Of a stretch of DNA of 64,000 bases, positions 29,712 to 38,726 are shown in pieces (positions within the stretch are counted from its first letter, which is position 1; every line of letters starts with the position of its first letter). Source of the DNA: Hwanghaeella grinnelliae. GTDB lineage: Bacteria; Pseudomonadota; Alphaproteobacteria; UBA8366; Aestuariispiraceae. The stretch covers positions 1,922,001-1,986,000 of the forward strand of contig NZ_SADE01000001.1 of the NCBI RefSeq assembly GCF_004005845.1, read 5' to 3'. Both the position numbers and the translations under genes were made by a program. The notes beneath the pieces were generated by a model. That model was not told the origin of the DNA and searched no databases. It worked only from the letters and a program-made list of their open reading frames with translations.

Positions 29712-30923
29712 ATGGCAGCTGTTATAGAAGACGCATCGATCACCGCGATCAGCAGTTGGATCATCGATTCCGCCCTCAGCGGGATCGATGCCGACCGCCT
29801 TGTGCGGGAGTTTTGCGAGAAACTGAACGACGCGGGTATTCCCGTTGCGCGTGCCCATGTGGCCTGCAGCTTCCTGCACCCCATGTTCCGGTCCTTCAGT
29901 GTGACCTGGAGCCGTGTTCGCGGTGTCGAACGCAACCGCTTTGCCCATGCCAGCGCCAAGACAGAGGCTTGGCTTCTGAGCCCGTTTAAAGCGTTGCTGG
30001 ACGGCCAACAGAACGAAATGCGCTTCCGCATATATAAGAAGGAAGGGTTGAATCGTTTTCCGATCCTGGCGGAGTTCCGGGAACAGGGGTTTACGGACTA
30101 CCTCACCACGGCGATCGCCTTCACCTCACCGCTTGAGAAGTCCTGGTCACATATGGATGGCGCTTTGACCAGTTGGCTGACCGATGCGCCCGGCGGGTTC
30201 ACGGATTCGCAATTAATGGCGCTGTCCCGCCTGCTTCCGCGGCTCGGCGCGGGGTTGAAGATGTATGTCCGGGAGTTGACGACCCATAACGTCGTTTCCG
30301 CCTATCTCGGCAACCATGCGGGTGAGCGGGTCTTGAACGGCCAGGTGCAGCTCGGCGCCGGTGAAGAAATCAACGCGGCGATTTGGTTCAGTGACATGCG
30401 GGGATCGACGGCGCTAGCCGACCAAATGCCCGCACGGGAGTTTCTGGCGCGGTTAAACCGGTATTTCGAATGTACGGCGGGCGCGGTGCTGGACCACGGC
30501 GGTGAGGTCCTTCGGTTTATTGGCGATGCGGTCTTGGCGATTTTTCCGATTGTCGGGCCCGGCGGCGCGGAACGGGCGACGCGGATGGCGGTTGCGGCCG
30601 CCCGGGACTCTTTGATTCGGCTGGACCGCGCGAATGCGGAACCCCGGCCGGATGGCGAACCGCCGATTGCGTTCGGGTTGGGCCTTCATGTGGGCGACGT
30701 GCTCTATGGCAATATAGGGGTGCCGGAACGGCTGGAATTCTCCGTTGTCGGCCACACAGCGAACGAAGTGGCGCGGCTCCAGGATTTGTCCAAAACGCTT
30801 GAACGGCAAATCGTTGCCTCGAACGCCTTTTCGTCGCTGGTGGAAACGGAATGGGAGTCCATGGGCAGTCACCAATTGCGCGGCGTCGCCGAACCGCAAC
30901 AAGTCTACGCCCTTAGGATCTGA
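29712..30923 (+). CDS. Class III adenylate/guanylate cyclase
   Basis: A 403-residue protein with a C-terminal class III cyclase domain. An N-terminal region of about 200 residues (no membrane segment visible) precedes the catalytic domain (about 215-390), which starts with AAIWFSDMRGSTALADQ including the metal-binding Asp and carries GGEVLRFIGDAVLAIFP (second metal Asp) and the later GLGLHVGDVLYGNIG. Rhizobial-type cytoplasmic cyclases share this layout. The product, cAMP or cGMP, is not decided. Start 29712 chosen (GAGGGGCGT upstream); it follows the dehydrogenase gene by 26 bases. Confidence 0.9.
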   Translation: MAAVIEDASITAISSWIIDSALSGIDADRLVREFCEKLNDAGIPVARAHVACSFLHPMFRSFSVTWSRVRGVERNRFAHASAKTEAWLLSPFKALLDGQQNEMRFRIYKKEGLNRFPILAEFREQGFTDYLTTAIAFTSPLEKSWSHMDGALTSWLTDAPGGFTDSQLMALSRLLPRLGAGLKMYVRELTTHNVVSAYLGNHAGERVLNGQVQLGAGEEINAAIWFSDMRGSTALADQMPAREFLARLNRYFECTAGAVLDHGGEVLRFIGDAVLAIFPIVGPGGAERATRMAVAAARDSLIRLDRANAEPRPDGEPPIAFGLGLHVGDVLYGNIGVPERLEFSVVGHTANEVARLQDLSKTLERQIVASNAFSSLVETEWESMGSHQLRGVAEPQQVYALRI

Positions 30924-30970
30924 CGCCAAGTAGGGATGAAGTGTGATCGAACTGTCGTGCGGGCAGGGAC

Positions 30971-31765
30971 CTAAACCTGTTTTTCGGTCCTTTTCACTGC
31001 ATCCCAGCGCGCATCCATCTCGTCCAGGCTGCAGTCTTTCAATGCACGGCCTTCCTGCTTGAAGGAGGCTTCCACGGCCCGAAAGCGGCGGTTGAACTTA
31101 TCATTTGTGCTGCGTAGGGCCTTTTCGGGGTCAACGCCGACGAACCGGGCGAGGTTGGCGACACAGAACAACAGATCGCCCACTTCATCCTCCAGCCGGT
31201 CAGGACCGCCATCGACACGGATCTCGTGTTGTATTTCCTCGATTTCCTCCTCGATATCGCGGAAAACCATATCGACAGTCGGCCATTCAAACCCGACGCG
31301 TGCCGCGCGTTTTGAGAGCTTTTCGGCACGAATTAGCGCGGGAAGGGCGGTCGCCACCCCATCCAGCGCGCTTTCGTCCTGGCCTTTTGCCGCACGTTCC
31401 CGCGCCTTTGTGTCTTCCCAGGATACCTTGACAGCCTCAGGCGTTTCCGCGCTTTCATCGCCAAAGACATGGGGGTGACGCCGGATCATTTTCTCAGCGA
31501 TGGCGCCTGCCACGTCGTTGAAGGCGAAATCTCCGGATTCTTCAGCCATGCGTGCGTGGAAAACGACCTGCAGCAAAAGATCACCCAATTCGTCCTTCAA
31601 ATCCGCCATATCGCCGCGTTGGATAGCGTCGGCGACTTCATAGGCTTCCTCAATCGTATACGGGGCAATGGTTTCGAAGTTCTGTTTCACGTCCCAGGGG
31701 CAGCCGGTCTCCGGGTTCCGTAGCGCGGCCATGATTTCAATCAAGCGGTCTATATTTCGATTCAT
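30971..31765 (-). CDS. mazG: Nucleoside triphosphate pyrophosphohydrolase MazG
   Basis: A house-cleaning enzyme that hydrolyses nucleoside triphosphates to monophosphates and pyrophosphate. The 264-residue protein has two MazG units. The first carries GCPWDVKQNFETIAPYTIEEAYE with LKDELGDLLLQVVFHARMAEE, the second IQHEI and LEDEVGDLLFCVANLARFVG, with the ExxE...ExxD metal sites. It is convergent with the cyclase gene (47 bases between stops) and divergent from the DUF454 gene. Confidence 0.95.
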   Translation of the reverse strand: MNRNIDRLIEIMAALRNPETGCPWDVKQNFETIAPYTIEEAYEVADAIQRGDMADLKDELGDLLLQVVFHARMAEESGDFAFNDVAGAIAEKMIRRHPHVFGDESAETPEAVKVSWEDTKARERAAKGQDESALDGVATALPALIRAEKLSKRAARVGFEWPTVDMVFRDIEEEIEEIQHEIRVDGGPDRLEDEVGDLLFCVANLARFVGVDPEKALRSTNDKFNRRFRAVEASFKQEGRALKDCSLDEMDARWDAVKRTEKQV

Positions 31766-31886
31766 TGGGACGCCTCATCATGCTGCAACCGGGTTCATTC
31801 AGTGCCTTAGCGGGATTCCGGGTTCTTGATCCACCGCCTGCATTCTTAATTATCTGCTAATGTTCTCCGGATAGGGTGTCCGGCGA

Positions 31887-32351
31887 ATGGAAGTGTGTGC
31901 ACGGACCGAAAGGCTCATCCAGATGACCGACGTGACAAATCAACCGGCGAAGGTCGATTGCCCTTTGAGGTCCCGGATCGTCCTTAACGCGTTGGGCTAT
32001 TTCTTTTTCGGTTTGGGGATTGTCGGGATGTTTCTACCCGTGATGCCGACAACCGTCTTCTGGATCCTGAGTGCGGTCTGCTTTGCGAAAAGCAATCCAG
32101 CCTTGTATCGGCGGATCGTTGCGCACAAACGGTTTGGGCGAGGCGTCCGGAACCTGGTTGAGATGGGCGTCATTTCGCGCCGAAGCAAGATTGCCGCTGT
32201 AACAGGGATGACGGTCGCAGCTGCAATCGTTCTGTTCACAGTCCCATCCGGCATATGGATAACAGTGGCGCTATGTTTGATCGGGGCAGGTGCCTGTTTT
32301 GTTGTCAGCCGCCCAGAACAGGTAGTGCTTGATAAAGCCGGTCGCTCTTGA
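31887..32351 (+). CDS. DUF454 (YbaN-family) inner membrane protein
   Basis: A 154-residue protein with two hydrophobic regions: residues about 35-60 (LGYFFFGLGIVGMFLPVMPTT) and about 110-145. The motif G-x-x-G-x-F-L-P-x-x-P-T-T-x-F is the signature of DUF454. Function unknown; family members sit near heme or purine genes in other bacteria. The start at 31887 has AGGG upstream at long spacing; ATG at 31923 is an alternative and would trim only a hydrophilic tail. Confidence 0.82.
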   Translation: MEVCARTERLIQMTDVTNQPAKVDCPLRSRIVLNALGYFFFGLGIVGMFLPVMPTTVFWILSAVCFAKSNPALYRRIVAHKRFGRGVRNLVEMGVISRRSKIAAVTGMTVAAAIVLFTVPSGIWITVALCLIGAGACFVVSRPEQVVLDKAGRS

Positions 32352-32569
32352 TCCTTGATTTTGTGTTGCTGCTTTCTGTGTGCTGCAAGGTGTGGCGCAG
32401 GTGCCTTATTGGTCAGGTGTTTTTTCCGACGTTTGTCTCAGCAAGGCACCAAATAAAATCGCGATAATATATATTATGGAAAATACCTTACTATAGTGAA
32501 GCGGCGAACCTGCCTATACGTTCTTAAAAACACCGCCCTACAAAGATCATAAAAGCCCGGTTGAAAAAT

Positions 32570-33547
32570 ATGACATCTATCGCCGACGTCTTCCATTCGG
32601 ACCAAAATCTCATCGCCTACAGGATCGCCCGTACGGACTGTTACCCAGTCACGATCCTAAGCGATGCGGAAACTCCAAAAAACGTATCGATCCAGGACTT
32701 TGCCTTCCTTCTTCAAAGTAGCAGTTACGTAAAAATAGACGGCATCGGAATTGTCCAAACAGACCAACCCGGTTTGTATCGTGTTTACAGGTTGAGCGAC
32801 GCGGCCTGTGTCCAATGGATTGTCTATGATGACGACCTCATCACCTTTGCGGCTTCTGTGGCGGCGGTATTCTACCACGCCGCCAACGAACCAGCGGAAC
32901 TAATGACAAATGATTGGAACTCGCGAAGAAAACTCCACGAGTACTTCCTGAACCATGCGATAACGGGAAAAGTCGGCGGCGTTTGCATTACGGCAGCCAA
33001 CTCTTTCGCACAATTGTGCCGGGAAATCGGATTAGACGCGGTTTTATGGGAATTTCAGGATGTTGGGACGGAATACAACCCTGTTCGCTCCCACGTAATG
33101 TCCGAAGTCCGTGACTCTGCTACCGGCAAGCGACTCCTAGTCGATATCGATCGTAAATACATCCTGCAAAACGATCGAAGCCAGCCGCTCAGCTGCCTGG
33201 AATACGTTGAATATTCGGTAAATAATCAGCCCTACGATGTGGTTCCCATATCAAAAGCGAAAGTGGCAGGTTTCGGCCCGACCGCTCGCATACCCAAAGT
33301 GCTCGATTTCGAAGAGGAATTGTTCGAACTGACGGATGATGCATACCGTGAAGAAATTGTTCGAAGCATCGGAAAGTCCCTCTTAATCAAAGGAACGCGA
33401 TATTACGGGGCAAACGATATCTTCACCCTGCCCGGCCTGCCTGACCGTATCAAAGACTTCCTTTCTTCCAATGCCGCGGCGGCCATCTCGGGAACGGAAC
33501 GCATGTTCCTTGAATCTGTGCAGCAATATCCGGAAGCGGATTTTTGA
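32570..33547 (+). CDS. Orphan transglutaminase-like protein
   Basis: A 325-residue protein of no family I can name. Inside it, GGVCITAANSFAQLCREIGLDA is followed by SHVMSEV and LLVDIDRKY, which gives a plausible Cys139-His175-Asp192 triad (or Asp194) with transglutaminase-like spacing. No signal peptide or membrane segment; N- and C-terminal thirds are unassigned. The DNA is visibly richer in A and T than its neighbours, and the 218-base spacer upstream includes a very A/T-rich tract (about 32450-32500), so recent acquisition is possible. A TTG at 32561 is an alternative start. Confidence 0.7.
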   Translation: MTSIADVFHSDQNLIAYRIARTDCYPVTILSDAETPKNVSIQDFAFLLQSSSYVKIDGIGIVQTDQPGLYRVYRLSDAACVQWIVYDDDLITFAASVAAVFYHAANEPAELMTNDWNSRRKLHEYFLNHAITGKVGGVCITAANSFAQLCREIGLDAVLWEFQDVGTEYNPVRSHVMSEVRDSATGKRLLVDIDRKYILQNDRSQPLSCLEYVEYSVNNQPYDVVPISKAKVAGFGPTARIPKVLDFEEELFELTDDAYREEIVRSIGKSLLIKGTRYYGANDIFTLPGLPDRIKDFLSSNAAAAISGTERMFLESVQQYPEADF

Positions 33548-33689
33548 GCGGCAAATTTTCCGCGGGCGTCTTCACTGTCGACGGCGACGCGTATGGGATC
33601 TAGCGGCCCAATTCCAAAACGCACATTGAAACATCCTACTAAGCTAATTAGAACGCTTCCGATAAAGGTCACGCGCCCGGGAGCACCAA

Positions 33690-35423
33690 ATGTCATTGAA
33701 AAAATTGGTCCTATTCACTTTCGGATTCTTAATTATTCTCGCCTTGGTCAACGCGGCAACGTCATCCCTGCTCCAATCCAGAACGTCGCAAGCATTGTTG
33801 GTGATCGAAGACGAAATACTCGTCACGGACCAAAAGGTTATGGAATTGGTCCAGGTGATCGAGGAAATGCGTTATTCGACGGCGCAGGTCCAGCAATGGT
33901 ATACGGACATCTCGGCCACACGCGGTCTAGACGGGTTGAATGACGGTATCGAAGAAGCCCAGGCCTACGCCGAGACGTTTCGCTCTGACGCCCAGATAGC
34001 GCTCACCCTAGCCCGTGAGCTCGGCGACGAGACCATGGCCAACGCCATTTCCGAAGCAATTCAAGCATTCGATCCCTACCAGGAGATGGGTGAGACGATG
34101 GCTTTGGCCTATATCGAAGGTGGCCCGGAATCCGGCAACAAGATCATGGGGAACTTCGATGAAGCCGCGGCAAAAATCGGCGATGCCGTAGCGGCGATGC
34201 GGGAGAACGTGAAATCTTTGATAGAGCGGGCGGATGGCACAATGGTCGCCGCGTTGTCGTCATTGGAAACAGACAGTGCCGTTACCAAATATGTGACACT
34301 CGGAATCGCCGGTTTGATCATACTGGTCCTGGCAATTTCAGGATATTTTGCCACGCGGAAAATCGTTCCCCGAATTGTCCATGTCTCCGAGGTGCAAAGC
34401 CAATTGGCAGAAGGCAAATTGGAAGCGTGGGTGCCTGAATACGAAAACCCACCTGAAGTCGCGGCGCTTTGTAAGGCGATGTACAAGTTCAAACAGGAAA
34501 GCCGGGCCGCCAACAAATTCCGTGAAGAACAGGACCAATTCCGTATCGATACCGCGCGGAAACAAAAAGAAACATTGGACGGGCTTGCCGATCAGTTTCA
34601 ATCCGCGGTCGGCGGGGTGATCCAGGCTTTGTCCTCGTCGGCATCCCAATTGTCCTCTACTTCCATGGAAGTTAGCGATATTGCCAATCGAACCGCATCA
34701 CGCTCGTCGAATGTCCGAAATGCGGCTAGCGATGCCGGCCAGGACATTTCAGCCGTGACGGACTCCGTCTCAGAGGTAAACAAGGCGGTTGAGGAGGTCT
34801 CTTCCCAGGTGACCGAAACGTCTCGTCTGACGAACAACGCGGCCCAACAAGCCGCGGCCGCGGGTGAGAAAGTCGCGGCGTTGAACGCCGCAAGCGCCAA
34901 GATCAATGACATCGTGTCCCTGATTTCGGACATTGCCGAACAAACCAACCTCCTCGCCCTTAACGCAACGATCGAAGCGGCCCGCGCGGGCGATGCAGGC
35001 AAAGGCTTCGCCGTGGTAGCAAACGAGGTCAAATCCCTCGCCTCTCAAACCCAGAAAGCGACAGAAGATATCAGTTCGCAGGTATCCAACATGTTGAACG
35101 AAATCGCCGCGTCGACGACCGCTGTTGAACAAATCACGCTGGCGGTCAACCAAACCAACGCGACCATGACGTCGATTGCCGGTGCGGTAGAAGAGCAAGC
35201 GGTAACCACCAGCGAAGTTGCTCGGGCGGCCAAGGCCGCCAGCGAGCGGATCAACAGCGTGATTGTCGATATCGGGTCGGTTTCCAAAGACGCGACGTCA
35301 ACCGGCGGTGCGACGGAAGAACTGCAGGCCTCCGCCGATGAGTTGTCCCGCAACAGCGATCTTTTGACGACGGAAACGGAGAATTTCATCCGGCATATTC
35401 GAAGTGTCGACAGCGCCGCTTAG
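33690..35423 (+). CDS. Methyl-accepting chemotaxis protein
   Basis: A 577-residue chemoreceptor. One membrane segment at about 7-25, a periplasmic helical-bundle sensor region to about 195, a second membrane segment at about 198-218, HAMP, then the long signalling coiled coil with the hairpin tip [24 protein letters not shown] and [12 protein letters not shown]. No CheR/CheB-tethering pentapeptide at the C-terminus. It is a single gene with no che genes beside it. Ligand unknown. Confidence 0.95.
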   Translation: MSLKKLVLFTFGFLIILALVNAATSSLLQSRTSQALLVIEDEILVTDQKVMELVQVIEEMRYSTAQVQQWYTDISATRGLDGLNDGIEEAQAYAETFRSDAQIALTLARELGDETMANAISEAIQAFDPYQEMGETMALAYIEGGPESGNKIMGNFDEAAAKIGDAVAAMRENVKSLIERADGTMVAALSSLETDSAVTKYVTLGIAGLIILVLAISGYFATRKIVPRIVHVSEVQSQLAEGKLEAWVPEYENPPEVAALCKAMYKFKQESRAANKFREEQDQFRIDTARKQKETLDGLADQFQSAVGGVIQALSSSASQLSSTSMEVSDIANRTASRSSNVRNAASDAGQDISAVTDSVSEVNKAVEEVSSQVTETSRLTNNAAQQAAAAGEKVAALNAASAKINDIVSLISDIAEQTNLLALNATIEAARAGDAGKGFAVVANEVKSLASQTQKATEDISSQVSNMLNEIAASTTAVEQITLAVNQTNATMTSIAGAVEEQAVTTSEVARAAKAASERINSVIVDIGSVSKDATSTGGATEELQASADELSRNSDLLTTETENFIRHIRSVDSAA

Positions 35424-35434
35424 GCGAGGTGTCG

Positions 35435-35458
35435 GGGCGACTTGTTCACTGGTCGCCC
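35435..35458. terminator. Hairpin between convergent MCP and MBL genes
   Basis: GGGCGAC, ten-base loop, GTCGCCC: seven perfect base pairs, 11 bases after the MCP stop and 25 before the end of the convergent hydrolase gene. The T-tract is weak in both directions. It could serve as a bidirectional terminator. Confidence 0.5.
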
Positions 35459-35483
35459 TGCCCCGTTCGAAGCCCGTTTTCGC

Positions 35484-36245
35484 CTAGACCTCGACCTCGA
35501 TGACCATACCGTCATAGGCCGGTTCGATACCGTCCGGAAGTTCCCGAACCAGTGTGTCGTAATCCAAATCGATATGCATATTCGTGAGAATACCGCGTTT
35601 GGGTTTCAGCGCCTTCATCCAGTCCAGGGTCCGGTCCAGATGGGCATGGGACGGGTGCGGTCGTCGCCGCAAGGCGTCCAGGATAAGAACGTCCAGATCG
35701 GAAAGCATTTCCATCGCCGCCTCGGGCAACTCGTTTACATCCGGGACGTAACCAATCCGTCCAAACCTGTATCCGAGGGCCTGAATGGGGCCATGTTCGA
35801 CCGTGAAAGGTTCCATCGTAATCGGACCGACGGTCACGGGTCCGTCCAACACGTGTGACTCCAGTATCGGCGGATAGCCGGCAATCTGGGTAAAACAATA
35901 ATCGAAACGGCGTTTCAGCGTGTAAATTGTCTCGTCGTCGCCATAAATAGGCAGCAGCCGGCCGCGGTCCCGGATATAGAAGACCCGTAAATCATCCACG
36001 CCATGCGCCTGATCCGCGTGGGCATGGGTGAAGAACACGGCATCCATTCGCTGAACATCGGCGTCCAAAAGCTGTTCGCGCATGTCCGGCGCCGTATCGA
36101 CCAACAACACAGTGTCTTCTTGTTCCACCAGAATGGAACACCGGCGCCGTCGGTTCTTGGGATTCGTGGGGTCGCAATCGCCCCAGTCATTGCCGATCCT
36201 GGGCACCCCACCGGAAGACCCGCATCCCAAAATCGTAACCCGCAT
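35484..36245 (-). CDS. PhnP-like MBL-fold hydrolase
   Basis: A 253-residue metallo-beta-lactamase-fold protein of the PhnP type (cyclic phosphodiesterase group). N-terminal LGCGSSGGVPRIG and DPTNPKNRRRRCSI are typical. The metal motif reads THAHADQAHG, so the usual HxHxDH has Gln where the last His is expected. Further ligands include EHGP and D in ILDALRRRPHPSH. It is last in the leftward run metG-tatD-MBL (21 bases after tatD), an arrangement conserved in alphaproteobacteria. Substrate unknown. Confidence 0.88.
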   Translation of the reverse strand: MRVTILGCGSSGGVPRIGNDWGDCDPTNPKNRRRRCSILVEQEDTVLLVDTAPDMREQLLDADVQRMDAVFFTHAHADQAHGVDDLRVFYIRDRGRLLPIYGDDETIYTLKRRFDYCFTQIAGYPPILESHVLDGPVTVGPITMEPFTVEHGPIQALGYRFGRIGYVPDVNELPEAAMEMLSDLDVLILDALRRRPHPSHAHLDRTLDWMKALKPKRGILTNMHIDLDYDTLVRELPDGIEPAYDGMVIEVEV

Positions 36246-36266
36246 CGAAGCCGAACCCCGGACTTG

Positions 36267-37061
36267 TTACGCCGCTAGAGCGGACGGATTTACCTTTTTG
36301 AAAAGACTCAGGAAATTCTCCGTCGTCCTTTCTTCCAATTCGCTCAGCGGCACGCCTTTCAAATCGGCCAACCGCTCGGCCGTATGAACCACGAAAGCCG
36401 GTTCATTCTGTTTGCCGCGGTTCGGCACCGGCGCCAGATACGGCGCGTCCGTCTCGACCAACAGTTTGTCCATTGCGACCTCGGCGACGGCGTCGCGCAG
36501 CGCTTCGGCGGTCTTGAACGTGACAATGCCGGAAACGGAAATGCCGAATCCCATGGATACCGCTTCCCGCGCCAGCCAAGCCGAACTGCTGAAACAATGG
36601 ATCAGGCCCGGATAGGCCCCTTTTTCGTATTCGTCCCGCATGATCCCGATCGTGTCTTCATCGGCGTCGCGCGTATGCACGATTAGCGGCAATCCTGTCT
36701 CCCGTGCGGCGGCGATGTGCGCCCGGAAGCTTTTCTGCTGGGCTTCGCGCGGACTGTGCTCATAGAAATAGTCCAGGCCGGTTTCACCTATCCCGACAAC
36801 CTTCGGATTCTGGGCCAGTTCGACCAAACGCTCAGCAGTTACTTCCGGCTCTGACTCCGCCTCATGCGGATGGATCCCGACGCTGCAGTAAACATTGGGG
36901 AACCGTTCGGCGATTGCCAGAATCGTCGGGAATTCGGTTACTTTAGTGCAGATGGTCACCATCAGTCCGACGCCGGCGCGGCCGGCGCGTGCGACGACCT
37001 CGTCAAGGTCGACGCCGTTGCGGTCCAGGTAGTCCAGATGGCAATGGCTGTCGATCAGCAT
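36267..37061 (-). CDS. tatD: TatD-family metal-dependent deoxyribonuclease
   Basis: A 264-residue TIM-barrel hydrolase. Metal ligands are seen in LIDSHCHLDYLD at the N-terminus, GETGLDYFYE, HTRDADEDT, HCFS and VETDAPYLAP. TatD proteins act as 3'-5' exonucleases in DNA repair. The start at 37061 has AGGGGAC upstream; an in-frame start at 37085 would overlap metG. The gap to metG is 7 bases, so coupling is likely. Confidence 0.95.
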   Translation of the reverse strand: MLIDSHCHLDYLDRNGVDLDEVVARAGRAGVGLMVTICTKVTEFPTILAIAERFPNVYCSVGIHPHEAESEPEVTAERLVELAQNPKVVGIGETGLDYFYEHSPREAQQKSFRAHIAAARETGLPLIVHTRDADEDTIGIMRDEYEKGAYPGLIHCFSSSAWLAREAVSMGFGISVSGIVTFKTAEALRDAVAEVAMDKLLVETDAPYLAPVPNRGKQNEPAFVVHTAERLADLKGVPLSELEERTTENFLSLFKKVNPSALAA

Positions 37062-37068
37062 GTGTCCC

Positions 37069-38604
37069 CTACTCTTCCGGTTCAAGATAGCGCGGAAATA
37101 CCGGCGCGGGTTTCGGCAGTTCGGTGCCGGGCGTCAAGGAAGACGAAAGTGCGGCAAAATCCCGTGCGTCTTCATCGACCGCCAGTTGGTCCAACATCCG
37201 GGCGGCGGACTCCGGCACGACCGGTTGAGCATAGATCGCCAACATGCGGATCACGTCGGCCAACACGTATAATACGGTCGCCATCCGATCGGGATCGCTC
37301 TTTCTCAGCGCCCACGGTGCCTGTTGGTCGACATAGCGGTTGGCATCGCCGACCACTTTCCAGGCGGCTTCCAGGGCCTTGTGTATGGCCTGGTCCTTCA
37401 TCGCCGCGCGCATCGCGTCGGCCACGCCGGTCGCAGCATCGGTCAGGGCTTTGTCTTCATCGGTGAAGTCGCCGGGTGTCGGGACAATGCCGCCGCAATT
37501 CTTGGCGATCATGCTCAAAACGCGTTGGGACAGATTTCCGAAATCGTTCGCCAAATCGCTGTTGATCCGGTGAACCATGCTGTCCTTCGAGAACGACCCG
37601 TCATTCCCATAGGGCACTTCACGCATCAGGAAGTACCGGACCTGGTCCAGGCCGAAGGCGTCGACCATCGACTGCGGCGTGATGACGTTGCCGAGCGATT
37701 TCGACATCTTCTCGCCTTCGATATTCAGGAAGCCATGCCCGAAAACGCGTTTCGGCAAGGGAAGCCCCGCAGACATCAGAAAAGCGGGCCAATAAATCGT
37801 GTGGAACCGCATGATGTCCTTACCGACGATATGCAGGTCGGCCGGCCAGAAGGTTTTATAAGACTCACCATCCGTATCAGGATAGCCGACGCCGGTGATG
37901 TAGTTCGTCAACGCGTCGAGCCAGACATACATAATATGTTCCGGATCGTCGGGAACCGGGATGCCCCAGTTGAAACTGGTGCGGGATATAGACAGATCAG
38001 TCAGCCCCTGTTTCACGAAATTGACGATCTCATTCCGGCGGTAGTCCGGTTGAATAAAGCCCGGATTGTCGGCGTAGAGCTTCAGCAACTTGTCTGTATA
38101 GGCCGATAACTTGAAGAAATAGCTGGGTTCTTCCACCCATTCCACCTCGGCGCCGGAAGGGGCAAAAAGCTTACCCCCCTCACCCTTCGTCAATTCGTCC
38201 TCACCGAAAAAGGCTTCATCGCGGACCGAATACCAGCCGGCATATTTACCAAGGTAAATATCGCCATTGGCGTCGATTTTACGCCACAGGTCCTGCACGC
38301 TCTCATGATGGCGCGGCTCTGTCGTTCGAATGAAGTCGTCATTCGAGATGTTGAGGTCGCGTGCCATATCCTGGAACGAACCGGCTATCTCATCGCAGAA
38401 TTCCCGCGGTTCCTTGCCGGCGTTGCGGGCGGTCTTCTCCACTTTTTGACCGTGTTCGTCAGTCCCGGTGAGGAAGAAGACCTTGTGACCGTCAAGACGC
38501 ATGAACCGTGCGATTACGTCAGCCGAGATGACTTCATAGGCATGGCCCAGATGGGGTTTGCCGTTCACATAGGAGATCGCGGTCGAAAGATAATATCGGT
38601 TCAT
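37069..38604 (-). CDS. metG: Methionyl-tRNA synthetase
   Basis: Charges tRNA-Met. The 511-residue class I synthetase has the HIGH box as HLGH at 18-21 and the KMSKS loop in GEKMSKSLGN near 296. No C-terminal dimerisation (tRNA-binding) domain is present; the protein ends after the anticodon-binding helical domain, as in alphaproteobacterial forms. A strong hairpin lies 17 bases upstream of the start (listed separately). It is between holB (122-base gap) and tatD. Confidence 0.97.
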   Translation of the reverse strand: MNRYYLSTAISYVNGKPHLGHAYEVISADVIARFMRLDGHKVFFLTGTDEHGQKVEKTARNAGKEPREFCDEIAGSFQDMARDLNISNDDFIRTTEPRHHESVQDLWRKIDANGDIYLGKYAGWYSVRDEAFFGEDELTKGEGGKLFAPSGAEVEWVEEPSYFFKLSAYTDKLLKLYADNPGFIQPDYRRNEIVNFVKQGLTDLSISRTSFNWGIPVPDDPEHIMYVWLDALTNYITGVGYPDTDGESYKTFWPADLHIVGKDIMRFHTIYWPAFLMSAGLPLPKRVFGHGFLNIEGEKMSKSLGNVITPQSMVDAFGLDQVRYFLMREVPYGNDGSFSKDSMVHRINSDLANDFGNLSQRVLSMIAKNCGGIVPTPGDFTDEDKALTDAATGVADAMRAAMKDQAIHKALEAAWKVVGDANRYVDQQAPWALRKSDPDRMATVLYVLADVIRMLAIYAQPVVPESAARMLDQLAVDEDARDFAALSSSLTPGTELPKPAPVFPRYLEPEE

Positions 38605-38620
38605 GGTCCGGTCCGTTTTT

Positions 38621-38653
38621 GCCGGCCTTTCAGGGATGTCCCCAAAAGCCGGC
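38621..38653 (-). other. Strong hairpin just upstream of metG
   Basis: On the metG strand, GCCGGC and GCCGGC arms are extended by TTTT with GAAA/G and by GGGGA with TCCCT (one bulge), closing on a tiny loop. It begins 17 bases before the metG ATG in the holB-metG spacer. An A-tract, not a T-tract, follows on that strand, so it is not a standard terminator. It might influence translation or mRNA processing. Confidence 0.55.
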
Positions 38654-38726
38654 CATGGATCGATGCACTGCGTACCGATCGATACGGCAGAGCATCTTGG
38701 GATTAAAGGTAAACTGCTGCGTTGGT

